Below, piece by piece: positions 47,693-56,495 of a DNA stretch of 64,000 bases. Source of the stretch: Providencia huaxiensis (GTDB taxonomy: Bacteria; Pseudomonadota; Gammaproteobacteria; Enterobacterales; Enterobacteriaceae); the NCBI RefSeq assembly GCF_002843235.3, contig NZ_CP031123.2, positions 868,001 through 932,000 on the forward strand, in the 5' to 3' direction. The notes beneath the pieces were generated by a model. It ran no database searches. It was not told the DNA's origin and was given only the letters and a program-made list of their open reading frames with translations. The first letter of the stretch is position 1. Each line of letters begins with the position of its first letter. The translations under genes were made by a program, and so were the position numbers.

Positions 47693-48004
47693 ATGACAGT
47701 TCAAGCGATTGAAGGGGTTATTTCACAATTAAATGTCGTGGCAACCCAAGCCACTAACCCAATTAAACCAGCAATTGAGCCAGTTGGATTTGCTGACCAT
47801 CTGGTTGCTTCGGTAAATCAAATTAATAAAACGCGTAATGATTCAGCGAAGCAAGTTGAAAACTTCACTTTAGGAAAGCAAGATATTTCCTTGAATGACG
47901 TGATGGTTGATATGCAAAAAGCGAGTTTAAGTTTGCAAATGGGAATTCAGGTACGTAATAAGCTGGTGGCAGCGTATCAAGAGATTATGTCTATGCCTGT
48001 GTGA
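47693..48004 (+). CDS. fliE: Basal-body protein FliE
   Basis: FliE joins the MS ring to the rod and is the first exported subunit. The 103-aa protein ends with the family's helical signature (LNDVMVDMQKASLSLQMGIQVRNKLVAAYQEIMSMPV). It is transcribed divergently from fliF, as in E. coli. Confidence 0.96.
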   Translation: MTVQAIEGVISQLNVVATQATNPIKPAIEPVGFADHLVASVNQINKTRNDSAKQVENFTLGKQDISLNDVMVDMQKASLSLQMGIQVRNKLVAAYQEIMSMPV

Positions 48005-48138
48005 TTTAGCTATCAGTTTGAATATGATAAATTGATTGCCTTGCTATTACTCTTTTGGGGAAGTGGTGGGGCATTTTTATTGCCAATAATAATCAGTTCG
48101 CATATTGTAATTAGGTACTAAAGCATAGGAAGAACAGT

Positions 48139-48255
48139 ATGAAACAAATTATTGATAAGTGTTTTGTTATGGTTTCATTCGTGATTGTTGGGTTATCATT
48201 TGTATTTGCTGGCGGGCTTCCGTTTGATCCAACTGAGAAAAACAGTCAATTATAA
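48139..48255 (+). CDS. Small membrane protein, 38 aa
   Basis: ATG 48139 follows AGGAAGAAC. The frame starts MKQIIDKCFVMVSFVIVGL, continues with SFVFAGGLPFD, and ends in PTEKNSQL, giving one membrane helix and a short polar tail. A terminator-like hairpin (AAGCTGC/GCGGCTT then six Ts) follows at about 48279-48303, so the gene has a start, a body and an end. I do not recognise a family. Confidence 0.6.
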   Translation: MKQIIDKCFVMVSFVIVGLSFVFAGGLPFDPTEKNSQL

Positions 48256-48458
48256 CTATAATGGATTACAAAATTTGCAAGCTGCGTAATGCGGCTTTTT
48301 TGTTATCTTAAATCCTACTTTATATATTGTTGTGAGTCATCAATACTCATTTTATCAACGAAATATCAAAATAATAATTTAGAACACTGAAAAGTATTGG
48401 TATGATCAATAAGTACATATACTTAGTATTTTATGCGAGAAAAACACAAGCAATCATT

Positions 48459-48671
48459 ATGAAATTAATTACCGCACTATTTTGCCTTTTTTTAATTACA
48501 GGCTGTACATTCACGCCTTCCTTTGAACCTAATAAATCAACATGGCCTAAACCACATAAAGACACCCGTTCATCGGAACAAATAAAAGCCGATAGAGAAG
48601 CGGTTCATGAACAACAGCGAGCTGTAATGAGAGGTGAAAGACCGGATTACGGTGTTTTTGATAGGTACTAA
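48459..48671 (+). CDS. Small lipoprotein, 70 aa
   Basis: From ATG 48459 the protein starts MKLITALFCLFLITGC, a signal peptide with lipobox LITGC, and would be lipid-anchored at Cys16. The mature part is polar and charged (KDTRSSEQIKADREAVHEQQRAVMRGERPDYGVFDRY). The first 19 codons of the longer open frame are not needed. I do not recognise a function. Confidence 0.7.
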   Translation: MKLITALFCLFLITGCTFTPSFEPNKSTWPKPHKDTRSSEQIKADREAVHEQQRAVMRGERPDYGVFDRY

Positions 48672-49012
48672 GCATGACAACGCACATTATAGTGAAATAA
48701 CTAACTGCTTAATATTTATAATATTATTGGATTAAATGATATCTATATTATTTACAATTAATGCGTGAAGTATTGGTGTGGCAAATGGATTGCAAAAATA
48801 ATATTTGCCATTTGGTTATAAGTGTGGCTTAATATGCTCACTGGTTTGGAAGTACAGGCCTATTTATGTTAGTCAGTTTTAAGATGTTCACCATTAAGCG
48901 TTATCTCAGATACCACTTCATTGCGAATTCCTTCTAATTAATTCCCATAAGTACCACAAGAAACAAACCGCAACATGCCTTATGGCAATTTTAAAAAATT
49001 AAAGGAAATTCT
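48672..49012 (+). promoter_or_regulatory. Long leader region of the cold-shock gene
   Basis: These 341 bases have no gene. Long structured 5' leaders are usual for cspA-type genes, and the last 150 or so bases are the probable leader with AAAGGAAATT before the ATG. I cannot fix the promoter. Confidence 0.4.
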
Positions 49013-49225
49013 ATGTCTAATACAATGACTGGTTCAGTAAAATGGTTTAACGATGATAAAGGTTTTGGCTTCATTACACCTGCAGATGGCAGCAAAGATG
49101 TATTTGTTCATTTCTCTGCAATTCAAAGCGAAAGCTTCAAAACTTTAGCAGAAGGCCAACAAGTTACATTCACCATTGAAAATGGTGCGAAAGGCCCAGC
49201 AGCAGCTAACGTTATCGTAAAATAA
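49013..49225 (+). CDS. Cold-shock protein (CspA family)
   Basis: This is a 70-aa single cold-shock domain that binds single-stranded RNA and DNA and melts RNA structure. Both RNP motifs are present: KGFGFIT (16-22) and VFVHF (30-34). It resembles CspA/CspC/CspE. Which member it is, and whether it is cold-induced, cannot be told by eye. A terminator follows at 49251-49276. Confidence 0.95.
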   Translation: MSNTMTGSVKWFNDDKGFGFITPADGSKDVFVHFSAIQSESFKTLAEGQQVTFTIENGAKGPAAANVIVK

Positions 49226-49250
49226 CGATAAACTAAAAGCTAAGAATTCA

Positions 49251-49276
49251 AAACCTCGCCAAGTGCGAGGTTTTTT
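49251..49276 (+). terminator. Cold-shock gene terminator
   Basis: CCTCGC (49254-49259) pairs with GCGAGG (49265-49270), followed by six Ts. Confidence 0.9.
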
Positions 49277-49318
49277 CGTTTTAACTCTGTGCTATTTTCA
49301 ATAAATACTGTATGAATA

Positions 49319-50284
49319 TCATAAAAGTTGTTTGATAAAATAATTTGCGCCATCACGAATTGCTTCATCTGAAATTTGCATCATGCGTGAGTAATGTAAG
49401 AAGGCATGTAAAGTACCTGGGTACATTTTATATTCACAAGGCATATTGTTAGTGTCGAGTGTTCGGAATAAAGCCAAGCTATCATCTAATAGTGGGTCAA
49501 ATTCCGCACTAGCAATAAAGCAAGGTGGGATGCCGTAGGTTAAATCATTATTGAATAAGCAATAATAAGGCGCTTCTCTATCACCTGCTTCACCAAGATA
49601 GGCATTATCATAATTTTCTAAGTCTTCTTTTTGTAACCCATCCCATTCTCCACCATATAGCCGCCGGCTGATTGAATCCTGCAAGCCATAAAGCCCATAC
49701 CACAATAAAACGGATTTAATATTAGCATTTTCTATAGTGTTATCTCGTAACCAAAGGACAGATGCAAGAGATAACATTGCGCCAGCTGAGTCACCTGCAA
49801 AGCCAGTTTGTTGCATATTGATATTATGCTGTGCGGCATTTTGTTGATAATACTGATAAACGGTGGATATTTCTTCAATGGCTTGGGGGTAGCGAGCTTC
49901 AGGGGATAATGAATAATCAACTCCGATAACGGTACAGCCTGAATATAGTGCCAGTAAGCGCATAATACGTTTGTGAGTCTGTAAATTACCTAAAATGAAC
50001 CCACCGCCATGGAGATAAAATAAGGTGGCTGATGGGGATTTAATCGGCTGAAATAGTCGAGTCAAAACATTGCCATATTGAGTTGGTACTTGAATATCGT
50101 AAATATTGTGCATCATTGGTGCTTCTGCATTCCAATATTTTCTATCTTCTATATACGCTTGTCGCATTCCGTAATAGCTGGTGTCAATAGGGGAAGGGGA
50201 TGGATTTTCTGCATAAAATTGCATTACAGACTGCATTTCAGGTGAAATGTGGTCTAACACATTAATTTTATTTTTCGGGTTCAT
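49319..50284 (-). CDS. Alpha/beta hydrolase, HSL/Aes-type esterase
   Basis: This 321-aa protein is an esterase of the hormone-sensitive lipase family. The oxyanion motif HGGG is at 92-95 ([12 protein letters not shown]) and the nucleophile Ser166 lies in GDSAG. The Asp (in [10 protein letters not shown]) and His (TLHAFLHYS) complete the triad. It probably hydrolyses short acyl esters, like E. coli Aes. AGGAGAG precedes ATG 50284. Confidence 0.9.
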   Translation of the reverse strand: MNPKNKINVLDHISPEMQSVMQFYAENPSPSPIDTSYYGMRQAYIEDRKYWNAEAPMMHNIYDIQVPTQYGNVLTRLFQPIKSPSATLFYLHGGGFILGNLQTHKRIMRLLALYSGCTVIGVDYSLSPEARYPQAIEEISTVYQYYQQNAAQHNINMQQTGFAGDSAGAMLSLASVLWLRDNTIENANIKSVLLWYGLYGLQDSISRRLYGGEWDGLQKEDLENYDNAYLGEAGDREAPYYCLFNNDLTYGIPPCFIASAEFDPLLDDSLALFRTLDTNNMPCEYKMYPGTLHAFLHYSRMMQISDEAIRDGANYFIKQLL

Positions 50285-50415
50285 TATGCTCTCCTAGCTG
50301 GATGGTTTCCATTGTAAAAGAGAGACATAATTAAGTTGTGATCCTGTTAGCCAATATTAAAATGTCCTACGTTTTAATAGAGTCGGGTTTAGGAATTTAT
50401 TGGTACTTCAATTTA

Positions 50416-50450
50416 TATACCAAGCGGTGAAACAGTCACCGGTTGGTATA
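50416..50450 (-). terminator. Hairpin after the entericidin-like gene
   Basis: TATACCAAGCGGTGA (50416-50430) pairs with TCACCGGTTGGTATA (50436-50450) with one mismatch. It lies 50 bases after the entericidin-like stop on the minus strand. It has no clear T-run, so termination is uncertain. Confidence 0.4.
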
Positions 50451-50499
50451 TATGCCAGTTTTAGTCGAGGTAGCTAATATTTAAGGATGACGGTAATCA

Positions 50500-50631
50500 T
50501 CATTTGGCTGCTCTTTGTATGGCTTCGCCACCTGCTTCGATATCCTCACCAACACCTTTGGTGGTATTGCATGCGCTTAAAGAGAATACGACAGCTAATG
50601 AACATGCTAAAAAACAAATTTTTTTAATCAT
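50500..50631 (-). CDS. Entericidin-type small lipoprotein
   Basis: The 43-aa peptide starts MIKKICFLACSLAVVFSLSAC, a signal peptide with lipobox LSAC (Cys21). The mature part is NTTKGVGEDIEAGGEAIQ, then RAAK. The TKGVGEDIEAGGEAIQ segment is the hallmark of entericidin A/B, the small membrane lipoproteins linked to stationary-phase lysis control. AAGGAAGAAGAT precedes ATG 50631. Only one copy is present, so no EcnA/EcnB pair is seen here. Confidence 0.85.
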   Translation of the reverse strand: MIKKICFLACSLAVVFSLSACNTTKGVGEDIEAGGEAIQRAAK

Positions 50632-51189
50632 ATCTTCTTCCTTTCGTTAGATTCAATTGCAGGTCATAAGATATTTCTTGTTTAAGTATAACAGAAAAAT
50701 AAGAATACATTTTTAAGCCCCCATAATTTTATGGTTTGATAATGCAAATTCTACTAGTCCATCATTCTTTTTTGTCTGTACTTTTAGATTAACAAGCTAG
50801 ATTATTAATTATTAAAAGTTAATTACACTAAAATTTAAAAGGTAGGGTTTTAGATATTTTTGATAAATGCGGGATGCAGAAAAATCCGAATTACATAATG
50901 TAATTAAATTAATGAATATAGGAGGGGTCGATATTTGACCAGTTACATAAGCTTGGTTAATATAAAATAGAGTTTAATCTTAGGATATTATCATTTTATT
51001 AACAATATTGTCGTTATTATATTTGTAAGTGTAAGTAAGAATACTTAAAGTGCTGTCTGATTAATTATTAGTTAAATCAAAATGTTATATCTTGCCGCTG
51101 GGGAAATTTAATGTAATATCGAATTCGTTTGAAATTCCCTTGGTTTCATTGATTTATTTAAACCGCCACATTGGCGGTTTTTTTTGTGT
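50632..51189. other. AT-rich gap with an orphan terminator
   Basis: No protein-coding gene is visible in these 558 bases. At 51161-51187 AACCGCCA/TGGCGGTT followed by eight Ts is a strong plus-strand terminator. No gene ends upstream of it on that strand, which leaves room for an unannotated small RNA. Confidence 0.4.
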
Positions 51190-51895
51190 ATAGAAAACCC
51201 CCAGCTAGGCTGGGGGTTCCGTAAAGCTTTCAGCTTTGAATAAGATATTAAAACCCCTTTTGATTTGTTAAAACACCTTGCGGTCTGGCAACTGCAAGAG
51301 TCAAACAAAAAATCAAAAGGGGGTCCCAATGGGGGACGAAAAGAGCTTAGCGCATACACGATGGAATTGTAAATATCACATTGTTTTTGCCCCAAAGTAT
51401 AGAAGGCAAGTTTTCTACGGTGAAAAACGTAGGGCGATAGGTAGTATTTTAAGGAAATTGTGTGAGTGGAAAAATGTCAGGATAGTGGAGGCAGAATGTT
51501 GTGTTGACCACATACACATGCTTCTAGAAATCCCACCCAAGATGAGTGTTTCGAGCTTTATGGGGTATTTAAAAGGAAAAAGCAGTCTAATGCTTTATGA
51601 GCAATTTGGGGATTTAAAGTTTAAATATCGAAATAGAGAGTTTTGGTGCAGAGGGTACTATGTTGATACGGTAGGAAAGAATACGAAACGAATACAAGAA
51701 TATATAAAACATCAGTTAGAACAGGATAAATTGGGAGAGCAATTGTCGCTCCCCTATCCGGGCAGCCCGTTTACGGGCCGTAAGTAATCCATAGATGCAA
51801 ATGTCAGAGCCGTTATGCGCCTGTTAGGGCGCGGCTGGTAACAAAGCCTTATAGGCGCATATTAAAAACCTCCGGCTATGCCGGAGGATATTTAT
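51190..51895 (+). mobile_element. IS200-type insertion sequence
   Basis: An approximately 700-base element contains an IS200 TnpA gene. Near the left end is the hairpin ACCCCCAGCTAGGCTGGGGGT (about 51199-51219), and near the right end CCTCCGGCTATGCCGGAGG (about 51870-51888). CCCCTTTTGATT (from 51254) and AATCAAAAGGGG (ending about 51324) can pair to hide the transposase ribosome binding site, as known for IS200. There are no terminal inverted repeats or target duplications, as expected. Ends are approximate. Confidence 0.85.
51329..51787 (+). CDS. tnpA: IS200 transposase TnpA (HUH Y1)
   Basis: This is a 152-aa single-strand transposase, exactly the IS200 length. It begins MGDEKSLAHTRWNCKYHIVF. 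The HUH motif is in CVDHIHMLLEI and the nucleophile tyrosine is in the conserved RGYYVDTVGKN. The frame is intact, so the element may still move. Expression is probably held down by the leader hairpin. Confidence 0.95.
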   Translation: MGDEKSLAHTRWNCKYHIVFAPKYRRQVFYGEKRRAIGSILRKLCEWKNVRIVEAECCVDHIHMLLEIPPKMSVSSFMGYLKGKSSLMLYEQFGDLKFKYRNREFWCRGYYVDTVGKNTKRIQEYIKHQLEQDKLGEQLSLPYPGSPFTGRK

Positions 51896-52362
51896 TAGCC
51901 TTTATCCGATGAGAACTTTTCAAATAGCCAAAGTCCACTCTTCTTCATTGCAAAACCAAATAACACACCGATGAGTAATGATTGAATAGTCACCAACCAA
52001 GCACCTTCAGTGGCAAAAATAGTACAGGTACCGACAAACGTACCGGGTATATAAGAAAGCCACTGTTTTTTCGCTTGTATACACATCAAAAAGGCAACTA
52101 TACCGGTAACAAAATACCCTACAAAGTGAGGTAATTGTTGCAGGTAGTCACCGCTATGCAGGATCACTAAACCCCAAAATACGCCGCTACAAACAGTTAA
52201 TGTGGTCACACCTAGGCCTTTAAGCCCATTTTTAGGGTAAGCGAAATAAGCCGTACAGCCTAAAAAGCCTGCCCAGCCGATTAACCCTAAGCTATCTGCA
52301 ACCCAAGCCCATACTCCAGAGAGAATGGCGGTTGTTAAAGAAAGACAAAATAGTAATTTCAC
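51895..52362 (-). CDS. ycdZ: YcdZ-like DUF1097 inner-membrane protein
   Basis: This 155-aa membrane protein has about five helices and closely resembles E. coli YcdZ (SLGLIGWAGFLGCTAYFAYPKNGLKGLG; GYFVTGIVAFLMCIQAKKQWLSYIPGTFVGTC; GFAMKKSGLWL). Its molecular role is not known to me. The stop codon lies directly at the right end of the IS200 copy, so its last residues could be affected, but the length (155 against 163 aa) is near normal. Confidence 0.85.
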   Translation of the reverse strand: MKLLFCLSLTTAILSGVWAWVADSLGLIGWAGFLGCTAYFAYPKNGLKGLGVTTLTVCSGVFWGLVILHSGDYLQQLPHFVGYFVTGIVAFLMCIQAKKQWLSYIPGTFVGTCTIFATEGAWLVTIQSLLIGVLFGFAMKKSGLWLFEKFSSDKG

Positions 52363-52848
52363 AATATATACTTTACGTTATGGTTATTTATTAATAATAC
52401 TGTTAATAAATGATTATCTGTAGCCTGTTCATCAGTGACAAAACCATCAGTGACAAAAACCGAGCTGCTACAAAATCAATTCATCATAAAGTGAAGTTGT
52501 AACGATTCAGCTATATTATTATTCGAGAGCCTTCTAGGGGTTTTAGGTATTGCTAGAGGGGTAACTGATTAATAATATGATGGTTATCTGTAACTGTCGT
52601 GACTCTGGGGCTGTATAAAGCAGAGCATTGTATAGAGTCAGCGGAAATCTGGCAATGAGTATACGCTGAATTATATGTTTTAACTTTATCTTATTGATAA
52701 TGATTAATTATATGTGAATCTCGTGTTAAACAAATCACTTGAAATTTGAAAATCAATTTGTGAGTGAGTTACTGGTTGACGGTTTTTTTACTTTAATTTA
52801 ACCCCTTCCCCCTGTAGCATAAAGTAAATTGGCGAGTGAGGTGAGAGT
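52363..52848. other. Intergenic region with a short direct repeat
   Basis: These 486 bases separate the divergent ycdZ and lipoprotein genes. ATCAGTGACAAAACC (52431-52445) is repeated in tandem at 52446-52461 with one extra A. No gene or known motif is visible. Promoters for both neighbours must lie here. Confidence 0.4.
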
Positions 52849-53349
52849 ATGAAATGGATGATAGCTGGGGCTGCTGCGCTGTTGTTGATTGGGTGTGATG
52901 ATACATCGACCGCACTATTTGGCTTAAACTGGGGTCAAAGTATGGATAGCATCAGCTTTATTAAGGCGGGGGATTGCCAAGTAAGTGGCAGTAAAACTGT
53001 TTGCACTTTTGGGCAACAAAAGCCGTTTAATGATTGGAGCTATGAAAACCAACTCACTTTTGATGGCGGTGTACTCATTCAAGTTGCAACCACACTTGTT
53101 GGGGTCGAGGATTATGCTTCACCCAAACCCGATTTTGCTAACTTTCAACAAAAGCTAGAAAATGAAATGGGCTATTTGACAAAACTGGGCTTTAACTCGC
53201 AAATTGCCAGTGAAGTTCTCACTCAATGCCAGTCTGAAACCAGCTGTAATAAAGTGAGTGAGTCATCGAACACGCGTATCGGCATGTCTAACCTTTGGGT
53301 TACTATTAACTCAACACCAATCGCGATTGTGACTTATCACCAAGGTTAA
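52849..53349 (+). CDS. Putative lipoprotein, 166 aa
   Basis: The protein starts MKWMIAGAAALLLIGC, a lipoprotein signal with Cys16 as anchor. The mature domain has a pattern seen in small periplasmic proteins (LFGLNWGQSMDSISFI; CQVSGSKTVCTFGQQ) and two Cys pairs that could form disulphides. GAGGTGAGAGT precedes the ATG. No family is recognised with confidence. Confidence 0.7.
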   Translation: MKWMIAGAAALLLIGCDDTSTALFGLNWGQSMDSISFIKAGDCQVSGSKTVCTFGQQKPFNDWSYENQLTFDGGVLIQVATTLVGVEDYASPKPDFANFQQKLENEMGYLTKLGFNSQIASEVLTQCQSETSCNKVSESSNTRIGMSNLWVTINSTPIAIVTYHQG

Positions 53350-53400
53350 TTTCAACTCAGAGATTGTTAATTTAGATATTGGCCGATTAAGGCAATTAAA

Positions 53401-53429
53401 AATAGTACCAATATATCATTGGTACTATT
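53401..53429. terminator. Bidirectional terminator hairpin
   Basis: AATAGTACCAAT (53401-53412) is exactly complementary to ATTGGTACTATT (53418-53429) around ATATC. It separates the convergent lipoprotein and adhesin genes. Confidence 0.75.
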
Positions 53430-53483
53430 GGTTAATGTTATATAAATAATTTATAAAGTTATATGAAAATAGGCGTTAGAGAG

Positions 53484-54401
53484 TTACCAACCGAAGGCGA
53501 CACCCGCTCCGATAACGGCAGCATCTGAATTATTCCAAGAAACAGAACTACGTAAGTTGATATTTTCTTTTAGTTGATATTGAGCCCCGGCAGCGATCGC
53601 TGAGCCATTTTTGTAATTCCCCACGCCAACCCCGGCACTAAAGCGGGTATTTGTTGCGTAAGGGATATTGCTCATTGCTGCAACGGATGCAATACCCGCA
53701 TTTGCTTCTTGGGCACGCTTATCTATTTTGCTATCAAGCTGGCTGACTCCATGGTCAAATTTATTTTCTAACTTTGTGAATTTAAGTTCGTTCGCTTTTT
53801 GCGTTTTTGCGGCATCACTTTTTAGGGTCTTGATTGACGAGGTATTTCCAACGACTTTTCTATCGAGATCCTGAATGTTAGTATTTAATTGTTCAGTGAC
53901 TTGGTCGGCTGCATTTACACCAATTAATGCACCTTGCACATATAATTCGACTTCTTTTAATTTTGAGTCAAATGCATGGTGTTTTTTTTCTCTATCTTTG
54001 TTTATTGAGGTAACTTGGTCATTAATTAAATCAGTGTTACTTTGTATTTTTTCAGCGTTTACATTGTAATAATCAAGTATAGAATTATCTACGGTATCTC
54101 GTAAATTTGCTAACTCGTTTCGTATATTCGTAGTTTCTGATTTAAGCCTATTGTTATTATTTTTCTTTAATCTATTAATGCTATTATTAAAACTTGAGTC
54201 CATCAGGCTTATTTGGTTATCAATATTATTGATTCTTTCATTAATACCAACAATGCTTTTAACGTTGTTTTTGATGTCATATGCGTTGATATCACTTAAT
54301 GTTGGTGCGGGCTTTGAAAATGAAGTGTTGGCTGCTGCATTATAAGATAAACCGCTGAGTAATATAGCCACTAAGTGACGAGCTAATGCTTTCTTTTCCA
54401 T
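53484..54401 (-). CDS. Short YadA-type trimeric autotransporter protein
   Basis: The 305-aa protein has a signal peptide (ending AAANTSF), a long Asn/Lys-rich coiled-coil region (about 60-235, with regular heptads such as SSIKTLKSDAAKTQKANELKFTKLENKFDHGVSQLDSKID) and a C-terminal YadA-type membrane anchor (about 236-305: RFSAGVGVGNYKNGSAIAAGAQYQL, ending VIGAGVAFGW). It lacks the large head of typical adhesins, so it is a stalk-plus-anchor form. Role in adhesion is inferred from family. Confidence 0.85.
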   Translation of the reverse strand: MEKKALARHLVAILLSGLSYNAAANTSFSKPAPTLSDINAYDIKNNVKSIVGINERINNIDNQISLMDSSFNNSINRLKKNNNNRLKSETTNIRNELANLRDTVDNSILDYYNVNAEKIQSNTDLINDQVTSINKDREKKHHAFDSKLKEVELYVQGALIGVNAADQVTEQLNTNIQDLDRKVVGNTSSIKTLKSDAAKTQKANELKFTKLENKFDHGVSQLDSKIDKRAQEANAGIASVAAMSNIPYATNTRFSAGVGVGNYKNGSAIAAGAQYQLKENINLRSSVSWNNSDAAVIGAGVAFGW

Positions 54402-55136
54402 GTGTTAATTTCCGTATTATTTAAATTATTATCTAAAGAAGAGTGAAGAGGGGATTTGTTTTTCTCAACTTATTTATAATAGGGTAATTTCTCTGGCGGG
54501 TAAAATCGATTTTTTAAATTATATTTGTTCGGAATATTCGTGTTTGACTGGAATAAATACAGTGCTATCTATTTTATATATGGAATATAGGATTATTTAT
54601 TTGAATGGATTATAAAATGCAATGCTTATTATTTTTTATGTATTAATTCAATTTAAAATAACTTCAATGTGGCCTAAATATATTTTGATGAGGAAACTGT
54701 AAAATGCAAAAATAGTAAAACGTTAAAATAGTATAAGCAAAGAAATGCCATCAGAGGGTGAAGCTAAAAATGGCAGGAAGCCAACAAAGGAGCAGCATTT
54801 TTTCTATTTTAGATGTTTTTTTTCAAATAACGTGTTATTTTTCTGTAAAATTTTATGTGTCTTGTGTTGCTTAAGCAGATAGGTTAAGTAGGCTAGCGCT
54901 AATTTATTGATGTTTAAAGTAAAATTATCTATCTGGTTAATAATGCCACTTTTTGCATGTTGTTGATGAAATAGAAAGACGATAATATTTTGTCTGTTCG
55001 CCATACTTCACTGGCAGGGCTGTGACGGCAGTTAACGGCTTTAAAACCGTGGTTATTGCATGTCGTCACTGTAGTTTAAAGTATTTTGAATTATTGATAT
55101 TTGAATAAAAGCAATCGAATTTATAGGGTTTAAATT
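54402..55136. other. AT-rich intergenic stretch with imperfect inverted repeat
   Basis: No convincing gene is present in 735 bases. A minus-strand open frame at 54804-55004 (66 codons) lacks a clear ribosome binding site and any recognisable domain. At 55023-55070 an imperfect inverted repeat runs inward from GTGACG/CGTCAC, through GCA/TGC, to ACGG/CCGT, about 65 bases before def. Confidence 0.4.
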
Positions 55137-55646
55137 ATGGCAGTAAGAGAAATTATTGAAATTCCAGATGAACGACTGCGCATTAAATGCAGCCCAGTGA
55201 CAGATTTCGCTGCAGTACAAACCTTAATCGACGATTTGTTAGATACCATGTACAGCACCGATAACGGCATTGGCCTCGCTGCTACGCAAATTGCTGAAAC
55301 TAAATCCATTATGGTGATTGATATTTCAGAAAACCGTGATGAGCCGATGGTATTTGTTAACCCTGAGATTGTCGAAAGTGAAGGGGAAACCAGTTACCAA
55401 GAAGGGTGCTTGTCAGTGCCGGAGATCTACGCGGATGTAGAGCGTTTCCTGCGCGTTAAAGTGAAAGCGTTCGATAGGCACGGTAAAGCGTTTGAAGTGG
55501 ATAGCGACGAGTTCTTAGCGATTGTCATGCAACATGAAATCGACCACCTACACGGTAAAGTGTTTCTTGACCATTTGTCTCCATTAAAACGCAATATGCT
55601 GTTGAAAAAACTGAAAAAGCAGCAACGTTTAAAACAGCAACAGTAG
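55137..55646 (+). CDS. def: Peptide deformylase, stand-alone copy
   Basis: Deformylase removes the formyl group from nascent protein N-termini. The 169-aa protein has all three motifs: GIGLAATQ (44-51), EGCLS (89-93, Cys91 metal ligand) and QHEIDH (His133, Glu134, His137). It is full length and intact. The housekeeping def is normally next to fmt, and no fmt is found here, so this is either a second copy or a relocated one. It is convergent with fliT, with a hairpin between. Confidence 0.95.
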   Translation: MAVREIIEIPDERLRIKCSPVTDFAAVQTLIDDLLDTMYSTDNGIGLAATQIAETKSIMVIDISENRDEPMVFVNPEIVESEGETSYQEGCLSVPEIYADVERFLRVKVKAFDRHGKAFEVDSDEFLAIVMQHEIDHLHGKVFLDHLSPLKRNMLLKKLKKQQRLKQQQ

Positions 55647-55669
55647 GCTGTGATCCGAAAGGGAAGAGG

Positions 55670-55693
55670 GTGTCAGGTTTGTTGGCCTGACAC
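55670..55693. terminator. Bidirectional terminator def/fliT
   Basis: GTGTCAGG (55670-55677) pairs exactly with CCTGACAC (55686-55693). It is shared by the convergent def and fliT genes. Confidence 0.75.
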
Positions 55694-55699
55694 TTAAAT

Positions 55700-56089
55700 T
55701 CATTCCATGGGACGAACGACTAACGGGGTGTCTGGCTCATCAAATTGGCCATAGCTATTATTGAGTACCCGTTTTTGGTCTAATTGCTTAATTTCTTTGC
55801 TTAAAAAGTTTAAATGCTGTTGTAAATATTCTTTAGTAACACGTTCATTTTCGATAATTTTATGCAGTAACTGAATAAACTCTTCAGTGATGGGCTGCTG
55901 TTGTTCGAACGCTTGCGTTAACTCGGTGAGGTTTTCCACCGCAAGGACATATTCTGTCTCTCGGGAGACCAACGTCTCCCATTCCCCGGATTGCGCTAAG
56001 GCAACTAAATTTTCACTTAATACTAAGACATTACGGTATATTTCTTGTAAATCGATAGGATTTTTATTGTCCACCTGATTATCTTTCAT
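55700..56089 (-). CDS. fliT: Flagellar export chaperone FliT
   Basis: FliT is the FliD chaperone and also inhibits FlhDC. From ATG 56089 it is 129 aa (MKDNQVDNKNPIDLQEIYRNVLVLSENLVALAQSGEWETLVSRE), mostly helical as in the family. ATG 56095 is an alternative. Either start overlaps the end of fliS. The longer open frame to 56158 runs back into fliS and is unlikely. Confidence 0.9.
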   Translation of the reverse strand: MKDNQVDNKNPIDLQEIYRNVLVLSENLVALAQSGEWETLVSRETEYVLAVENLTELTQAFEQQQPITEEFIQLLHKIIENERVTKEYLQQHLNFLSKEIKQLDQKRVLNNSYGQFDEPDTPLVVRPME

Positions 56090-56477
56090 CCACATTTGCA
56101 CCGATTTGTTGCCACGCAGAGGCGATATCGGAGAGTAACTGGTAAACTTCTTGGACATAAGCCACGTTGTTTTCGAGGTTGGCGCGAAGTAACTGCATTG
56201 TCATGTACTCATACAAACTTGCTAAATTTTCTGCAAGTTCGCCGCCAGCTTCATAATTTAACGACTGCTTTAACCCTGTGTCAATGATGTCGATAGCTTT
56301 TGAGATTTCTTTACCTTTTTCCGCCACCTTACCCTGCTGCATAAAAATTTCCCCGCGTTTTAGGGCACTTAGCGCCCCTTTAAACAGGATTTGGATCAGT
56401 TGGTATGGGGTCGCGTTGGTGATTTCACTCTCCAAATCGACCTGCTGATAGGCTTGCTGTGCGTGTCGTTGATACAT
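56079..56477 (-). CDS. fliS: Flagellin export chaperone FliS
   Basis: FliS binds the C-terminus of flagellin and keeps it from polymerising in the cytosol. The 132-aa protein matches the family (YQQVDLESEITNATPYQLIQILFKGALSALKRGEIFM; LASLYEYMTMQLLRANLENN). It lies 18 bases after fliD. Confidence 0.96.
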   Translation of the reverse strand: MYQRHAQQAYQQVDLESEITNATPYQLIQILFKGALSALKRGEIFMQQGKVAEKGKEISKAIDIIDTGLKQSLNYEAGGELAENLASLYEYMTMQLLRANLENNVAYVQEVYQLLSDIASAWQQIGANVDER

Positions 56478-56495
56478 GTTTTTAACCTAAAAGTA

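Noticed and set aside
51108..51395. 95-codon minus-strand frame over the IS200 left end
   Set aside because: It is antisense to the IS200 leader and transposase start and crosses the element boundary, so it is a shadow frame.
54804..55004. 66-codon minus-strand frame before def
   Set aside because: No clear ribosome binding site, no domain and AT-driven composition.
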